A stretch of DNA of 64,000 bases from Granulicella sp. WH15 (GCF_009914315.1 NZ_CP042596.1:682001-746000), one strand, 5' to 3'. Shown: positions 51,404 to 60,809, numbered from the stretch's first letter. Notes: generated by a model not told the origin, from the letters alone. Numbers and translations are program-made.

Positions 51404-53227
51404 ATGGCCCCGCAGCATCCACAACCGGAGCAGCCCAGCCAGCCGGAAGCCCCTTCGGAGGCTTCCGTTCTCGCCGATCTCACCGCCCGCGTCGAATCGC
51501 TGGAGCGCCAGCTAGCCGAGCTTCGCCAGCAGCCCGTGAGCCTCCGGCCCAGCGCCAGCCTGCCCATAAAGCCTGTCGCCGCGCCCGCTCCGCCGCTCGA
51601 GCTGCCGCCGCCTCCCCCGAAGCAGTCCCTCGAAAACCGCCTCGGCTCCCAGGTCTTCAGCCGCGTCGGCATCATCGCGTTGCTGGTCGGCACCACCTGG
51701 TTCCTCAAGTGGGCCATCGACAACCAGTGGATCGGCCAGACCGGCCGCGTGCTCATCGGCCTTCTGGCCGGAGCGGCTCTCATCCTCTGGTCCGAGCGCT
51801 TCCGCCGCACCGGCTTTTCCGCATTCTCCTACACCCTCAAGGCCGTCGGCTCCGGAGCGCTCTATCTCTCGCTCTGGGCGGCCTTCCAGCTCTACCACCT
51901 GCTGCCCGCTCCGGTCGCGCTCGCGGCCATGCTGCTGGTCACCGCGTGGAACGCGTGGATGGCGTGGGCTCAGGACGCCGAGCTGCTCGCCGCCTATGCG
52001 CTCATCGGAGCCTTCGCCACGCCGGTACTGCTCTCTACCGGCGGTAACAACGAGCTATTCCTCTTCGCCTATCTCGCCGCCACGGACTTGGCCACAGTCG
52101 CGCTCGTCCGCCTCAAGCCCTGGCCGCGCCTGCTGGTCCCGGCCTTCGCCGCCACCGTGGTCTACTTCACCGGCTGGTACATCCAGTTCTTCTCGCCCAC
52201 TGTAACCGCCGCGCAGGACCAGCTCCCCACCACCCTCATCTTTCTGGGCCTCTTCTTCGCGCTCTTTGCCGCCGCCTCCATCACGTCCAAACCCAACCTC
52301 GCGCGCCACTCCCCCGTCATCCTGGAGATCGCGCTCCCGCTGGCCAACGCCCTCTTTACGGCCCTGGCGGCCTACGCGGTGCTCGACGGCAGCGGCCACC
52401 ATGCCCTGCTGCCCTGGGCTGCCGTCCTGCTCGCCGCCACCTACCTGGGCCTGATGCGCCTGCACAAGACAGCCGCCGCCGCTGCCGTCCACCTCTCGCT
52501 GGCCATCGCCTTCCTCACCATCGCGATCCCGCTCAAGGCCAGCGGCCGCTGGATCACCATCGGCTGGCTGGTAGAGGGCACGGCCTTGCTCTGGTCGGCC
52601 AGCCGCCTGGCCTCCGCCGCTCAGCTTACTTACCAAGCCCTGCGCCTGCTGGCCCTGGCGGCGCTGGCGCTGGGCTTCTGCGGCCTCGTCAGTTTGCCCT
52701 TCTGGCTCTTCGGACAAGTCCCCACGGCTTTTTTCAATGATCGCTTCGCCACCTCGCTCGTGGGGATAGCCGCCTTCGCGTTCTGCGTCTTCATCGCCCG
52801 CACGGCCGCTCCCGAACCCTTCTGGACCCGCACCGCCATCGCCGGAACGCTCGCCCTGAACCTCGCCGCGCTCCAGTCCGGCGTCACCGAGATTGTCACC
52901 TTCTGGCACACCACCACCGGCCTGGAGCGGGCACTCAAGTCCGATCTCTCCATCTCCTTCTTTCTGGCCGGATACGGCGCGGCCTTGCTGGCGATCGGCT
53001 TCTGGCGGCGCTCCGCCTTCCTTCGCTGGCAGGCGCTGGCGCTGATCGTCTTCACCATCGCCAAGGTCTTCCTCTACGACGTCTCCGGTCTCTCGCAGGG
53101 CTATCGGGTCGCCAGCTTCCTCGGCCTTGGAGCCTTGCTGCTGGCCGTCAGCTTCGCCTACCAGAAGAACCTGCTCGGCCTGCGCGAAGCCCCCCAGCCG
53201 ACCCACGCAGAGGAGGCGCAGCCATGA
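51404..53227 (+). CDS. DUF2339 multi-spanning membrane protein
   Basis: The 607-residue protein has a cytoplasmic Pro/Glu-rich start with a short coiled coil (LTARVESLERQLAELRQQP). The DUF2339 signature ENRLGSQVFSRVGIIALLVGTTWFLKWAIDN follows near residue 80 and leads into some fourteen or more membrane helices. YDVSGLSQGYRVASFLGLG near the end is also typical. It overlaps the DUF3999 gene by four bases (ATGA), the usual pairing of these two families. The function of the pair is not established; cell-envelope work is suspected. Confidence 0.85.
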   Translation: MAPQHPQPEQPSQPEAPSEASVLADLTARVESLERQLAELRQQPVSLRPSASLPIKPVAAPAPPLELPPPPPKQSLENRLGSQVFSRVGIIALLVGTTWFLKWAIDNQWIGQTGRVLIGLLAGAALILWSERFRRTGFSAFSYTLKAVGSGALYLSLWAAFQLYHLLPAPVALAAMLLVTAWNAWMAWAQDAELLAAYALIGAFATPVLLSTGGNNELFLFAYLAATDLATVALVRLKPWPRLLVPAFAATVVYFTGWYIQFFSPTVTAAQDQLPTTLIFLGLFFALFAAASITSKPNLARHSPVILEIALPLANALFTALAAYAVLDGSGHHALLPWAAVLLAATYLGLMRLHKTAAAAAVHLSLAIAFLTIAIPLKASGRWITIGWLVEGTALLWSASRLASAAQLTYQALRLLALAALALGFCGLVSLPFWLFGQVPTAFFNDRFATSLVGIAAFAFCVFIARTAAPEPFWTRTAIAGTLALNLAALQSGVTEIVTFWHTTTGLERALKSDLSISFFLAGYGAALLAIGFWRRSAFLRWQALALIVFTIAKVFLYDVSGLSQGYRVASFLGLGALLLAVSFAYQKNLLGLREAPQPTHAEEAQP

Positions 53228-54486
53228 GCTTCCTTGCACTCCTGCTCTTCCTCTTCGCCGCTGCCCCGCCGCCCGAGCAGCTCCACTTCCGCTACCAGCG
53301 CCCGGTCATCGTCGCCCCCGGAGCCGCGCCGCAGGCCTGCACCGTCCTCGGAGCCGACCTCTTCGCCCACGCCTCCGGCTCGCTCGCCGACCTGCGCCTC
53401 TACAACGGGGCCGCGGAGGAGCCTTACGCCCTCACGATGTCCGAGGCCGCCACGCCCACGGACGACCCCGCCACCGTCCAGAACCTCGGCTCTCGCTCCG
53501 GTCACATCGTCTTCGACCTCCAGATGCCCGCCCGCTCCTACACCAGCGTGGACCTCGGCCTGGCCGCCAAGGACTTCCTCGCCACCGCCAAAGTCTCCAC
53601 CCCCTCCGGCACCCAGCTCGGCGAGTTCACCCTCTTCGACCTGACCGCCCAGCACCTCTCCCGCAGCACCACGCTGGCCCTCGCGGAGTCCACCTTCCCC
53701 CGCCTGCATGTCGAGCTGACCCTCACCCCCGCGCCCGGCACCCCCGCCCAGAGCTTCGCGCCAAGCATCGTCACCGGAGCCTCGGTTCCGCCCAGCCGCG
53801 AGGCCCAGACCCTCTACACTCCGGTCGCCGAGGTAACTTCTTTTACGCACCGCGACCGCAAGACCATCGCCGAGCTGCACATTCCCGCCCGCGTCCCCGT
53901 GGAGCGCGTCGCCTTCCGCCTTCCGCCCGAGTTCAAAGCCAACTTCAGCCGCCCGGTCCAGATCACCGCCTACGCCGACAAATCTCCTAACCCCGCCCAC
54001 GAGGTGGTCTCCGGCGAGATCAGCCGCGTCCACCTCGACGCCGCAGGCCACCCCGTCCGCGAGCAGCTCCTCACCGTCCCAGCCACGCTCGGGGCCAACC
54101 TGCAATCGGACGCCACTGTCCAGGTCGCCATCGACGATGGCGACGACCACCCCCTCCCCCTTGCCGCTGTCCATCTCGAGATGCGCCAGCGCCAGCTCTG
54201 CTTCGATCCCGGCTCGCCCTCCCGCGCTACCGCCCAACCCGTGCTCTTCTACGGCGACCCCGACCTCCATGCCCCTGTGTACGACTACGCTCGCCTCTTC
54301 ACGCCCTCTGCCGCCATCCGCACAGCCCGCCTCGCACCTGAGCAGGTCAACCCGGCCTTCACCCCCCGAGCCGACACCCGCCCCTTCACCGAGCGTCATC
54401 CCGAGCTGCTCTGGATCGTTCTTCTCGCCGTCATCGGTGTACTCAGCGGCGTCGCCTTTCGTGCTGCGCGACGCCTGCCCCGGTAA
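53224..54486 (+). CDS. DUF3999 envelope protein
   Basis: The product has 420 residues. A signal peptide (FLALLLFLFAAAP) is followed by a beta-rich periplasmic region starting HFRYQRPVIV and ADLRLYNGAAEEPYAL. A single C-terminal membrane helix (LLWIVLLAVIGVLSGVAF) ends in a basic tail. Its overlap with DUF2339 and this architecture match the DUF3999 partner seen in other bacteria. The substrate is unknown. Confidence 0.8.
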   Translation: MSFLALLLFLFAAAPPPEQLHFRYQRPVIVAPGAAPQACTVLGADLFAHASGSLADLRLYNGAAEEPYALTMSEAATPTDDPATVQNLGSRSGHIVFDLQMPARSYTSVDLGLAAKDFLATAKVSTPSGTQLGEFTLFDLTAQHLSRSTTLALAESTFPRLHVELTLTPAPGTPAQSFAPSIVTGASVPPSREAQTLYTPVAEVTSFTHRDRKTIAELHIPARVPVERVAFRLPPEFKANFSRPVQITAYADKSPNPAHEVVSGEISRVHLDAAGHPVREQLLTVPATLGANLQSDATVQVAIDDGDDHPLPLAAVHLEMRQRQLCFDPGSPSRATAQPVLFYGDPDLHAPVYDYARLFTPSAAIRTARLAPEQVNPAFTPRADTRPFTERHPELLWIVLLAVIGVLSGVAFRAARRLPR

Positions 54487-54570
54487 AAGAGCTTCGTTAA
54501 AAGGCGCTACCTCATTGAAAATGGATCGAAGGAGTGGTGAGGTAACATTGCGCAGCGAGGATGTTTGGTC

Positions 54571-56187
54571 ATGAGCCGAAGGCCTGTGCTGATGTTGAGC
54601 CGAACACCCCTGGCGCGTATCCTCCTGTTTTTCTCCGCCACCCTGCTGGGCGCGTTTCTGGCCTTCACCCTCTCGCGCCTGATAGGGCTGCACTCCGAAC
54701 GGGCCGCGCTGGCTCGCGGCTCCCATCGCCTGCTCGACCAGGGCAACCTGCTCGGCATGGAGATCCGCCAGAGCCTCGACCACCTGACCCAGAACCCTCC
54801 GCCCGCCTGCTCCGACAGCGACATCGCCTTTATGCGCGACCTGGTCTTCAGCTCGCTGCACATCCGAGACGTGGGCCGTATGCACGAGGGCAGGCTCCTC
54901 TGCGCGGCGGGTGTGGGGCGGCTGGCCCAGCCGGTGGACCCCGGCGCTCCCAGCTTCACCGTCCGGGGAGCGCAGGTCTGGCCTGCGGCCAACCTGATGG
55001 CCTCACCCGCATCCCACGGCTTCATGATCGAGCAGGGCGGCGTCTTCGTCGTGCTCAACCCGGAGACCCTGACGGAGGTGCTCGACCCCGCACCGCACCA
55101 CGCCACCGGCTTTCTCTACGACCAGCCGACCGGCCGCATGGTCCGGGTCTCGGGCGAGCCGGTCCCGCTCTCGGTGGCGGAGATCGCCGCCAGCCGCTTC
55201 CTCGTGCGCGACCACGTCTTCTATCAGCCGCTCTGCACCCCCACCTCGACGATCTGTACCGTTGTCTACGAGCGCTGCCGGGAGTACGAGGCCCGCACCC
55301 GTTCGCGCGTGGTCCTGCGGACGCTTGGCGGCGCGATTCTGGGCGCGCTCTTCGCGCTTTCGGTCATCACGCTCGATATCCGCTGCCGCTCCATGGAGTC
55401 GCAGCTTCGCCGGGCCATCCGCCACGGCTGCCTTACGCTGGTCTACCAGCCCATCGTGGACCTGGCTACCGAAGTTGTCACTGGGGCCGAGGCGCTCGTC
55501 CGCTGGGTCGACGAGGACGGCGAGGAGATCGGCCCCGAGGTCTTCATCGCGCTGGCCGAGTCCAAGGGGTTTGTCACGGGGATCACCCGCCTGGTGATGC
55601 ACCGGGTCGTCGAGGAGCTGAGCGACCTGCTTGCCCAGGGCCGTCTCCGCATCTCGCTCAACATCACCGCGCAGGATCTCCAGAACCCGTCGCTGCTCGA
55701 GGAGCTGAACCTCTGCATGGACACGGCCCAGATCCACCACTCGCTCATCGGCCTGGAGCTGACGGAGCGGTCTACCGCTGACCACGGGCTGTCGTCCGGG
55801 GCCATCGCGCGGCTGAAGCAGGCGGGCTACTACCTGTATATCGACGACTTCGGCACCGGCTACTCCAGCCTGGCCTACCTGCACCAGCTCTCGGCGGACG
55901 CCATCAAGATCGACCGGACGTTCACCCACCTGGTCGGGGCTCAGGCGGACGGGAGCAGGTCGGTTACCTCTTCGGTCGTGCTGCAGATCCTCGAGATGGC
56001 GCGCCTGCTGGAGCTTCAGGTGGTCGTCGAGGGCATCGAGACTCCGGAGCAGTCCGAGTACTTCCGCAGGACGCTGCCCGGCATCGCGGGCCAGGGTTGG
56101 CTCTACAGCAAACCCCTGACGGCCCCGGAGCTGCGCAAGCTGCTCCAGGAGACGTCCTCGAGGAAGTCCACCGGAAAACTGTTCTAG
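54571..56187 (+). CDS. Cyclic-di-GMP phosphodiesterase, CSS-sensor plus EAL
   Basis: The product has 538 residues from ATG 54571. Two membrane helices (about residues 12-32 and 250-270) flank a periplasmic CSS-like sensor with PACSDSDIAFMRDL and the second Cys in LLCAAG. The EAL domain is complete: AEALVRW, NITAQD, ELTERS, DDFGTGYSS, IKIDRTF and VVEGIET, so it should hydrolyse c-di-GMP. The CSS signature itself reads CAA. No GGDEF domain is present. Confidence 0.87.
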   Translation: MSRRPVLMLSRTPLARILLFFSATLLGAFLAFTLSRLIGLHSERAALARGSHRLLDQGNLLGMEIRQSLDHLTQNPPPACSDSDIAFMRDLVFSSLHIRDVGRMHEGRLLCAAGVGRLAQPVDPGAPSFTVRGAQVWPAANLMASPASHGFMIEQGGVFVVLNPETLTEVLDPAPHHATGFLYDQPTGRMVRVSGEPVPLSVAEIAASRFLVRDHVFYQPLCTPTSTICTVVYERCREYEARTRSRVVLRTLGGAILGALFALSVITLDIRCRSMESQLRRAIRHGCLTLVYQPIVDLATEVVTGAEALVRWVDEDGEEIGPEVFIALAESKGFVTGITRLVMHRVVEELSDLLAQGRLRISLNITAQDLQNPSLLEELNLCMDTAQIHHSLIGLELTERSTADHGLSSGAIARLKQAGYYLYIDDFGTGYSSLAYLHQLSADAIKIDRTFTHLVGAQADGSRSVTSSVVLQILEMARLLELQVVVEGIETPEQSEYFRRTLPGIAGQGWLYSKPLTAPELRKLLQETSSRKSTGKLF

Positions 56188-56188
56188 C

Positions 56189-56220
56189 TCTTCGTGCGGT
56201 CTTTGGACGCTTCGCGTAAA
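56189..56220. repeat. Short family A fragment
   Basis: CTTCGTGCGGTCTTTGGACGCTTCGCGTAAAG keeps only the GCACTTCGTGCGG/ACGCTTCGCGT modules between convergent genes. Confidence 0.55.
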
Positions 56221-56232
56221 GACGTCAAGCGC

Positions 56233-58980
56233 CTACCGCAGAGCCGCGTCTACTTCGCTGAAGTAATTCGGCGACTTCAAGATCTCCCGCGGCTTGCTCC
56301 CGTCCGCCGGACCCACCAGCCCATCCTTCTCCATCAGGTCGATCAGGTGCGCCGCCCGTCCATAACCCACGCGCAGCCGACGCTGCAACAGGGAAGTACT
56401 CGCCTTGCCAAACTCGAAGACCAGCCGCACCGCATCGTCGTACATCGGGTCGTCGTCATTCCCATCCGACTCGCCGTCTCCGCCCTTATCCTTCTCGTCC
56501 TTCGGCCCTTCGAGGAAGCCTTCGACGTACTCCGCCTGCCCCTGCGCGCGCCAGAACTCGGTCACCGCCGAGATCTCCTTCTCGGTCACAAACGGAGCAT
56601 GAACCCGCTGCAAACGGCTCGTCCCCGGCGGTAGGTACAGCATGTCGCCTCTGCCCAGCAGGCTCTCCGCACCGTTCGAGTCGATGATCGTCCGCGAGTC
56701 CACCTTGGTCGCCAGCCGGAAGCTCATACGCGTGGGCACATTGGCCTTGATGAGTCCGGTAATCACGTCCACCGAGGGCCGCTGCGTCGCCAGAATCAGG
56801 TGGATGCCCACCGCGCGGGCCATCTGGGCCAGTCGCGTAATAGACTCTTCCACGTTCGACCGGTCCAGCATCATCAGGTCAGCCAACTCGTCGATGATGA
56901 TGATGATGTAGGGCAGCGGCTCCTGGTTCACGTCCTCGAACAGGTACTCCGAGCCGCTATCGAAGAGCTTGTTGAACTGGTCGATGTTGCGGACGTGATT
57001 GGCGGCCAGCAGCTTCAGCCGCCGCTCCATCTCCCTCACCGCGTTACGCAGCGCATTGGCGGCCAGCTTGGCCTCGGTGATGATCGGGGTGAAGAGGTGG
57101 GGAATCCCCTCGTACATGCCCAGCTCGACCCTCTTCGGGTCGACCAGGATCATCCTCACCTGCTCAGGCGTGCTCTTGAAGAGCACCGACATGATCATGG
57201 CGTTGATCGCGACTGACTTACCCGAACCGGTAGAACCGGCGATCAGTACGTGCGGCATACTGGCCAGATCAGCGGTCACGATGCGTCCGTTGATGTCCTT
57301 TCCCAGCGCGATGGCCAGCTTGCTCTTCGACTGCGCGAAGCTCTCGCACTCGACCACGTCGCGCAGCCAGATCGTCTCGCGGTCGTGGTTCGGCACCTGG
57401 ATGCCGACGGTGGACTTACCCGCCATGCGCTCGATCAGGATGGACTCGGCGGCCATCGCGAGGCACAGGTCATCGGCCAGCCCGGTCACGCGCGAGTATT
57501 TCACGCCCGCATCAGGCCGGAACTCGAAGGTCGTCACCACCGGGCCGGGGTTGATCTGGGTCACCTGCCCGTCCACGCCGAACTCGCCGCACTTCTCCAC
57601 CAGCACCTTGGCCTCTTCGCGCAGAGCCTCCTCGCGCACGATGGCCTCTTCGCCGCTCTTGTACAAAAGCGACGAGGGCGGCAGCTTGTAGCCGCGCACG
57701 GACTTCGCCGTCATGGCCACGGGCTTGATATCGGTGTCGGCCCGCCGTCCGAACGAGATCGCCTCGGCCTGGGGCGCGGGAGCCTGATACGCCGGAGCCT
57801 GAACCGGCGGGGCAACTCTCTCGGGAACAATCCTCTCGGGAGCAACCCGTTCAGGCGCAACCCGCTGCGGCTCCGGCCATGCCGTCGCCTGCGGCTTGCT
57901 CACAAATCCGAACGGTTCTTCCTCCACCACCGGCTCGCCGAACTCGCGCCCATCGTACTCGTAGCTGATCTCGTCGATCTGCGGGGGCAGGGGAGCGGCC
58001 GCAGCCGCCAGCGCGTCCGCATACGGAGCCGCCGCTGCAGCCGCCGTGCCCAGCGCCGTCACCGGGGCCGCATCGACCATCAGCCGCGGCATGGCGTTCC
58101 AGACGCTCTGCGCCGGAGCCTCCACCGTCGCCTCATCCTCCGCCGTGGCGGCCACCTCGCCCTTGCGACGACGGCTCCACCAGCCGAAGAGGCTTCCCAG
58201 CAGGGTGTTGTTCGCGCCCGCCGCCCGCGCCGCCTCCTTCGCGGCCTCGCGCTCGGTCTTCTCGCGCTCTTTCCTGGTTGCTTCGAGCTGCTTGGCCCGC
58301 TTGCTGCCGTACTCTTCTTCGTCCTCGTCGCCGAAGCCGGGGATCGCCGCCTCGCTCTTCCGGTTCCGGAAGGCCATCCACCGCTCGCGCAGCACGCCCA
58401 CAAAGGCGAAGCGCGTCGAGGTCCACTCCTGCGCCGTATTGAAGGTAAAGGTCGTCGCCAGGTACAGCGACAGAGCCACCATCAGGGCCACGACGATGCA
58501 GGCTCCCGGCAGGTTCAGGAAGTGCACCATCCCGTCGGCCACCATCCGGCCCACCATGCCCTCGATCGGCAGGGCTTTGTGCAGCAGCATGTGTCCCGGC
58601 AGCAGCGCGATGGCGGCGGGAGCAAAGAGCACCCACAGAAGCATCCCGATGGCCTTGGCCACGCCCGAGCCCGCCGCGACCGACCGCATCCAGCAGATAC
58701 CCACGCGCCCCAGCAGCAGAGGCAGGAAGAACGCCGCGATTCCGATGATCTGGAGCAGAATGTCGGCCAGATAGGCCCCGGCGATGCCGGTCCAGTTGTG
58801 CGCAGGCCGTCCCGTCGCGTAGCCGCCCACGGTGTTGAACGAGGGATCGGTAGGCGTGTAGCTGACCAGCGCCAGCAGCAGCAGCCCGGCGGCCACCAGC
58901 ACGATCATGCCCAGGATCTCGTTCACGCGTCGGTAGCGGGTCGGTGTGGAGACGAATCGAACGGTCTGCATGGTCTTCAT
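56233..58980 (-). CDS. ftsK: DNA translocase FtsK/SpoIIIE
   Basis: The product has 915 residues from ATG 58980, preceded by GGAAGG; an upstream ATG at 59007 has no such site. Four membrane helices lie in the first 200 residues, then a Pro/Ala/Glu-rich linker to about 430, and the hexameric motor: IAGSTGSGKSVAIN (Walker A) and IIIIIDELADLMM (Walker B). The C-terminal winged-helix gamma domain (STSLLQRRLRVGYGRAAHLID) recognises orienting DNA sequences. It resolves chromosomes at the division septum. Confidence 0.95.
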   Translation of the reverse strand: MKTMQTVRFVSTPTRYRRVNEILGMIVLVAAGLLLLALVSYTPTDPSFNTVGGYATGRPAHNWTGIAGAYLADILLQIIGIAAFFLPLLLGRVGICWMRSVAAGSGVAKAIGMLLWVLFAPAAIALLPGHMLLHKALPIEGMVGRMVADGMVHFLNLPGACIVVALMVALSLYLATTFTFNTAQEWTSTRFAFVGVLRERWMAFRNRKSEAAIPGFGDEDEEEYGSKRAKQLEATRKEREKTEREAAKEAARAAGANNTLLGSLFGWWSRRRKGEVAATAEDEATVEAPAQSVWNAMPRLMVDAAPVTALGTAAAAAAPYADALAAAAAPLPPQIDEISYEYDGREFGEPVVEEEPFGFVSKPQATAWPEPQRVAPERVAPERIVPERVAPPVQAPAYQAPAPQAEAISFGRRADTDIKPVAMTAKSVRGYKLPPSSLLYKSGEEAIVREEALREEAKVLVEKCGEFGVDGQVTQINPGPVVTTFEFRPDAGVKYSRVTGLADDLCLAMAAESILIERMAGKSTVGIQVPNHDRETIWLRDVVECESFAQSKSKLAIALGKDINGRIVTADLASMPHVLIAGSTGSGKSVAINAMIMSVLFKSTPEQVRMILVDPKRVELGMYEGIPHLFTPIITEAKLAANALRNAVREMERRLKLLAANHVRNIDQFNKLFDSGSEYLFEDVNQEPLPYIIIIIDELADLMMLDRSNVEESITRLAQMARAVGIHLILATQRPSVDVITGLIKANVPTRMSFRLATKVDSRTIIDSNGAESLLGRGDMLYLPPGTSRLQRVHAPFVTEKEISAVTEFWRAQGQAEYVEGFLEGPKDEKDKGGDGESDGNDDDPMYDDAVRLVFEFGKASTSLLQRRLRVGYGRAAHLIDLMEKDGLVGPADGSKPREILKSPNYFSEVDAALR

Positions 58981-59007
58981 GGGGGAGTCCTTCCAATCCT
59001 GAAACAA

Positions 59008-59316
59008 GCCCGAAAAGCGCGACAGAGCCCTCGGCGGATGCCGACAGCGGTGCCAGTCTCAATTACAGCAGAGCCCCGATTGTTTCGGGGATCTACGCAA
59101 GCTGCGGAATCAGGATGCAAACCCTTGCCCCCGCCGGGCATCTACCTTGTGCAGTGCAAGCCGGACCGCGGCGTATGCGATCCGGTCTCCAGAACACGGG
59201 TTGCGGGGCGCGGGGTTTTCGCGATTTCTTCCGCTTGCCGCCGGCGCAGGAGAATCGCGCCCAGCCGGCGAACCCGCCCCGATCTGGCAAATCCGTAGTA
59301 GCCAAGGGTACCCATC
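59008..59316. other. Intergenic region between ftsK and DUF2383 gene
   Basis: The 309 bases hold no convincing gene. A small hairpin CCCCGA-TTGTT-TCGGGG lies at 59074-59090. No family A or B repeat and no clear promoter was seen. Confidence 0.5.
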
Positions 59317-59778
59317 ATGTCGACCGATGCAGTTAAAAACAGCACGCTTGAATCCACCGTGAAGTCAGTCATCAACGTTCTCCAGGACAGCCAGAAGGGC
59401 TTTGCCGATATCGGCGAGCACCTGAAGGATGAGACCCTGAAGCGCTACTTCTTGGCCGAGAGCCTCAAACGTGCCCGCTTCCGTGCCGAGCTGGAAAACG
59501 AGCTGCATCGCCACGGCGTCAAGGATGTCCACGAGACGGGCACCGTCTCCGGCACTCTCCATCGGGCGTGGGGCGATCTGAAGGGCAAGGTCTTCGGCTC
59601 CTCCGACCATGAGCTGCTGGCTACAGCCGAGCAGGGCGAGGACGTGGCCAAGAAGACCTACACCGAGGCGCTCGAGCAGGAGCTGCCGTTGCCTCTGCGT
59701 CAGTTGCTGACCGAGCAGTTCGCCCACATCCAGACCTCGCACGGTTACGTGAAGCTTCATCGCGACGAGACGAAATAA
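59317..59778 (+). CDS. PA2169-type four-helix-bundle protein (DUF2383)
   Basis: The 153-residue protein is entirely helical: STVKSVINVLQDSQKGFADIGEHL, FLAESLKRARFRAELENELHRHG and a middle GTVSGTLHRAWGDLKGKVFG loop, all typical of the DUF2383 stress-related ferritin-like fold. EQGEDVAKKTYTEAL follows. AAGGG lies upstream. The role of the family is not established. It stands alone. Confidence 0.85.
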   Translation: MSTDAVKNSTLESTVKSVINVLQDSQKGFADIGEHLKDETLKRYFLAESLKRARFRAELENELHRHGVKDVHETGTVSGTLHRAWGDLKGKVFGSSDHELLATAEQGEDVAKKTYTEALEQELPLPLRQLLTEQFAHIQTSHGYVKLHRDETK

Positions 59779-59794
59779 GCACGTTGAAATGCAA

Positions 59795-59894
59795 AATCCT
59801 CCCGTTGGTCGAAAACGAAGAATACTCGCTTCCGGCCAACGGGAGGACCTCAGAAGATCACCCGCCTATGCCGCCCCAGGGACGGCACGAAGTG
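59795..59894. repeat. Composite palindromic repeat, family A
   Basis: Hairpin arms ATCCTCCCGTTGGTCG and CGGCCAACGGGAGGAC are followed by TGCCGCCCCAGGGACGGCACGAAGTGC. It fills the gap between convergent DUF2383 and uppP genes. Confidence 0.85.
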
Positions 59895-60797
59895 CTAATA
59901 GCCTGCGGTGAACAGGTAATACACCACACCCGAGGCCACCAGGCAGTAAATCCCGAAGAGCCACCACTTGCCCGTCTCCAGCCACGAGCTGAGCCACTTG
60001 AGCGCTACCAGCCCGGCCAGGAACGAGAACACCATTCCCAACAGGCTCGAAACCAGGCTCGCCTTCAGGTCAATCGCCGCGCCGGTAGCCGCCGCTTCGT
60101 GCGAAGCCTTCAGCAGCCGCAGCGCCTCCATCCCCACCACAGCCGGTGTAAGCACCACCGCCAGCGCAAAGCTGAAGGTCTCCGCAGGTCCCTTCTTCGC
60201 GCCCACCAACATTCCCGCCGAGATCGTCGAGCCTGACCGCGAGAAGCCACGGAAGGGAAGCGCCAGCCCCTGCACCGCGCCCATCCAGCCCGCCTGCTTC
60301 ATGGTGACGCTGGTGCCCGCCGTCGAGAGCAGGGAGGTGGACGACGAGGCCGCAGCCTTCTGGTTCCGCTCACGCAGCCCGGCGATCAGGATGATGACGC
60401 CCGCCGCCGCCAGCGCCGGAGCGATCAGGTCCAGCCGCCCGAAGAGCTGTTCCAGTTCGGCCTTGGGAGCGCCGTGAAAGAGCGTTTTCTCGATGATCTT
60501 CTTGATAACCTCGCCGATGACGCCGGTCAGGATCGTCGCCCAGATGACCCGGATCGCGAACCGCTTGAAGGCGTCGGCCGAGGCGAAGTACGTCTTCACC
60601 CACTGCTTCCAGAAGTACACGATCACCGCGAACATCGTGCCCGTGTGCAGCATCACCAGCAGCAGCGTCATCGCCGGGGAAGACGGGTCGAGGCCCATCA
60701 GTTTTTCAGCCACAATCACGTGCGCCGAGCTGGAGACCGGCAGCAGCTCCGCCAGCCCCTGCACAATCGCGAGGAGGATCACTTTGAGAAGAGTCAT
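59895..60797 (-). CDS. uppP: Undecaprenyl-diphosphatase
   Basis: The 300-residue membrane enzyme has about eight helices and recycles the C55 lipid carrier for wall synthesis. The catalytic segments are QGLAELLPVSSSAHV (Glu-rich motif, here LAELLPVSSS) and GFSRSGSTISAGML with the conserved Arg and Ser. The family usually has TEFLPVSSTGH; the Leu and the SAHV ending vary but the Glu is kept. A TAGAAT box lies six bases before the ATG. Confidence 0.92.
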   Translation of the reverse strand: MTLLKVILLAIVQGLAELLPVSSSAHVIVAEKLMGLDPSSPAMTLLLVMLHTGTMFAVIVYFWKQWVKTYFASADAFKRFAIRVIWATILTGVIGEVIKKIIEKTLFHGAPKAELEQLFGRLDLIAPALAAAGVIILIAGLRERNQKAAASSSTSLLSTAGTSVTMKQAGWMGAVQGLALPFRGFSRSGSTISAGMLVGAKKGPAETFSFALAVVLTPAVVGMEALRLLKASHEAAATGAAIDLKASLVSSLLGMVFSFLAGLVALKWLSSWLETGKWWLFGIYCLVASGVVYYLFTAGY

Positions 60798-60803
60798 GCA
60801 GCC

Positions 60804-60809
60804 ATTCTA
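60804..60809 (-). promoter_or_regulatory. TAGAAT -10-like box before uppP
   Basis: The complement reads TAGAAT, six bases, then ATG, with no ribosome binding site. Confidence 0.5.

Noticed and set aside
53158..54885. 575-residue open frame on the minus strand
   Set aside because: It is antisense to DUF3999 and the start of the EAL gene, Gly/Glu-rich, with no recognisable domain.
57250..59298. 682-residue open frame on the plus strand
   Set aside because: It is antisense to ftsK, is Arg/His-rich low-complexity sequence and has no family motif; it is a high-GC shadow.
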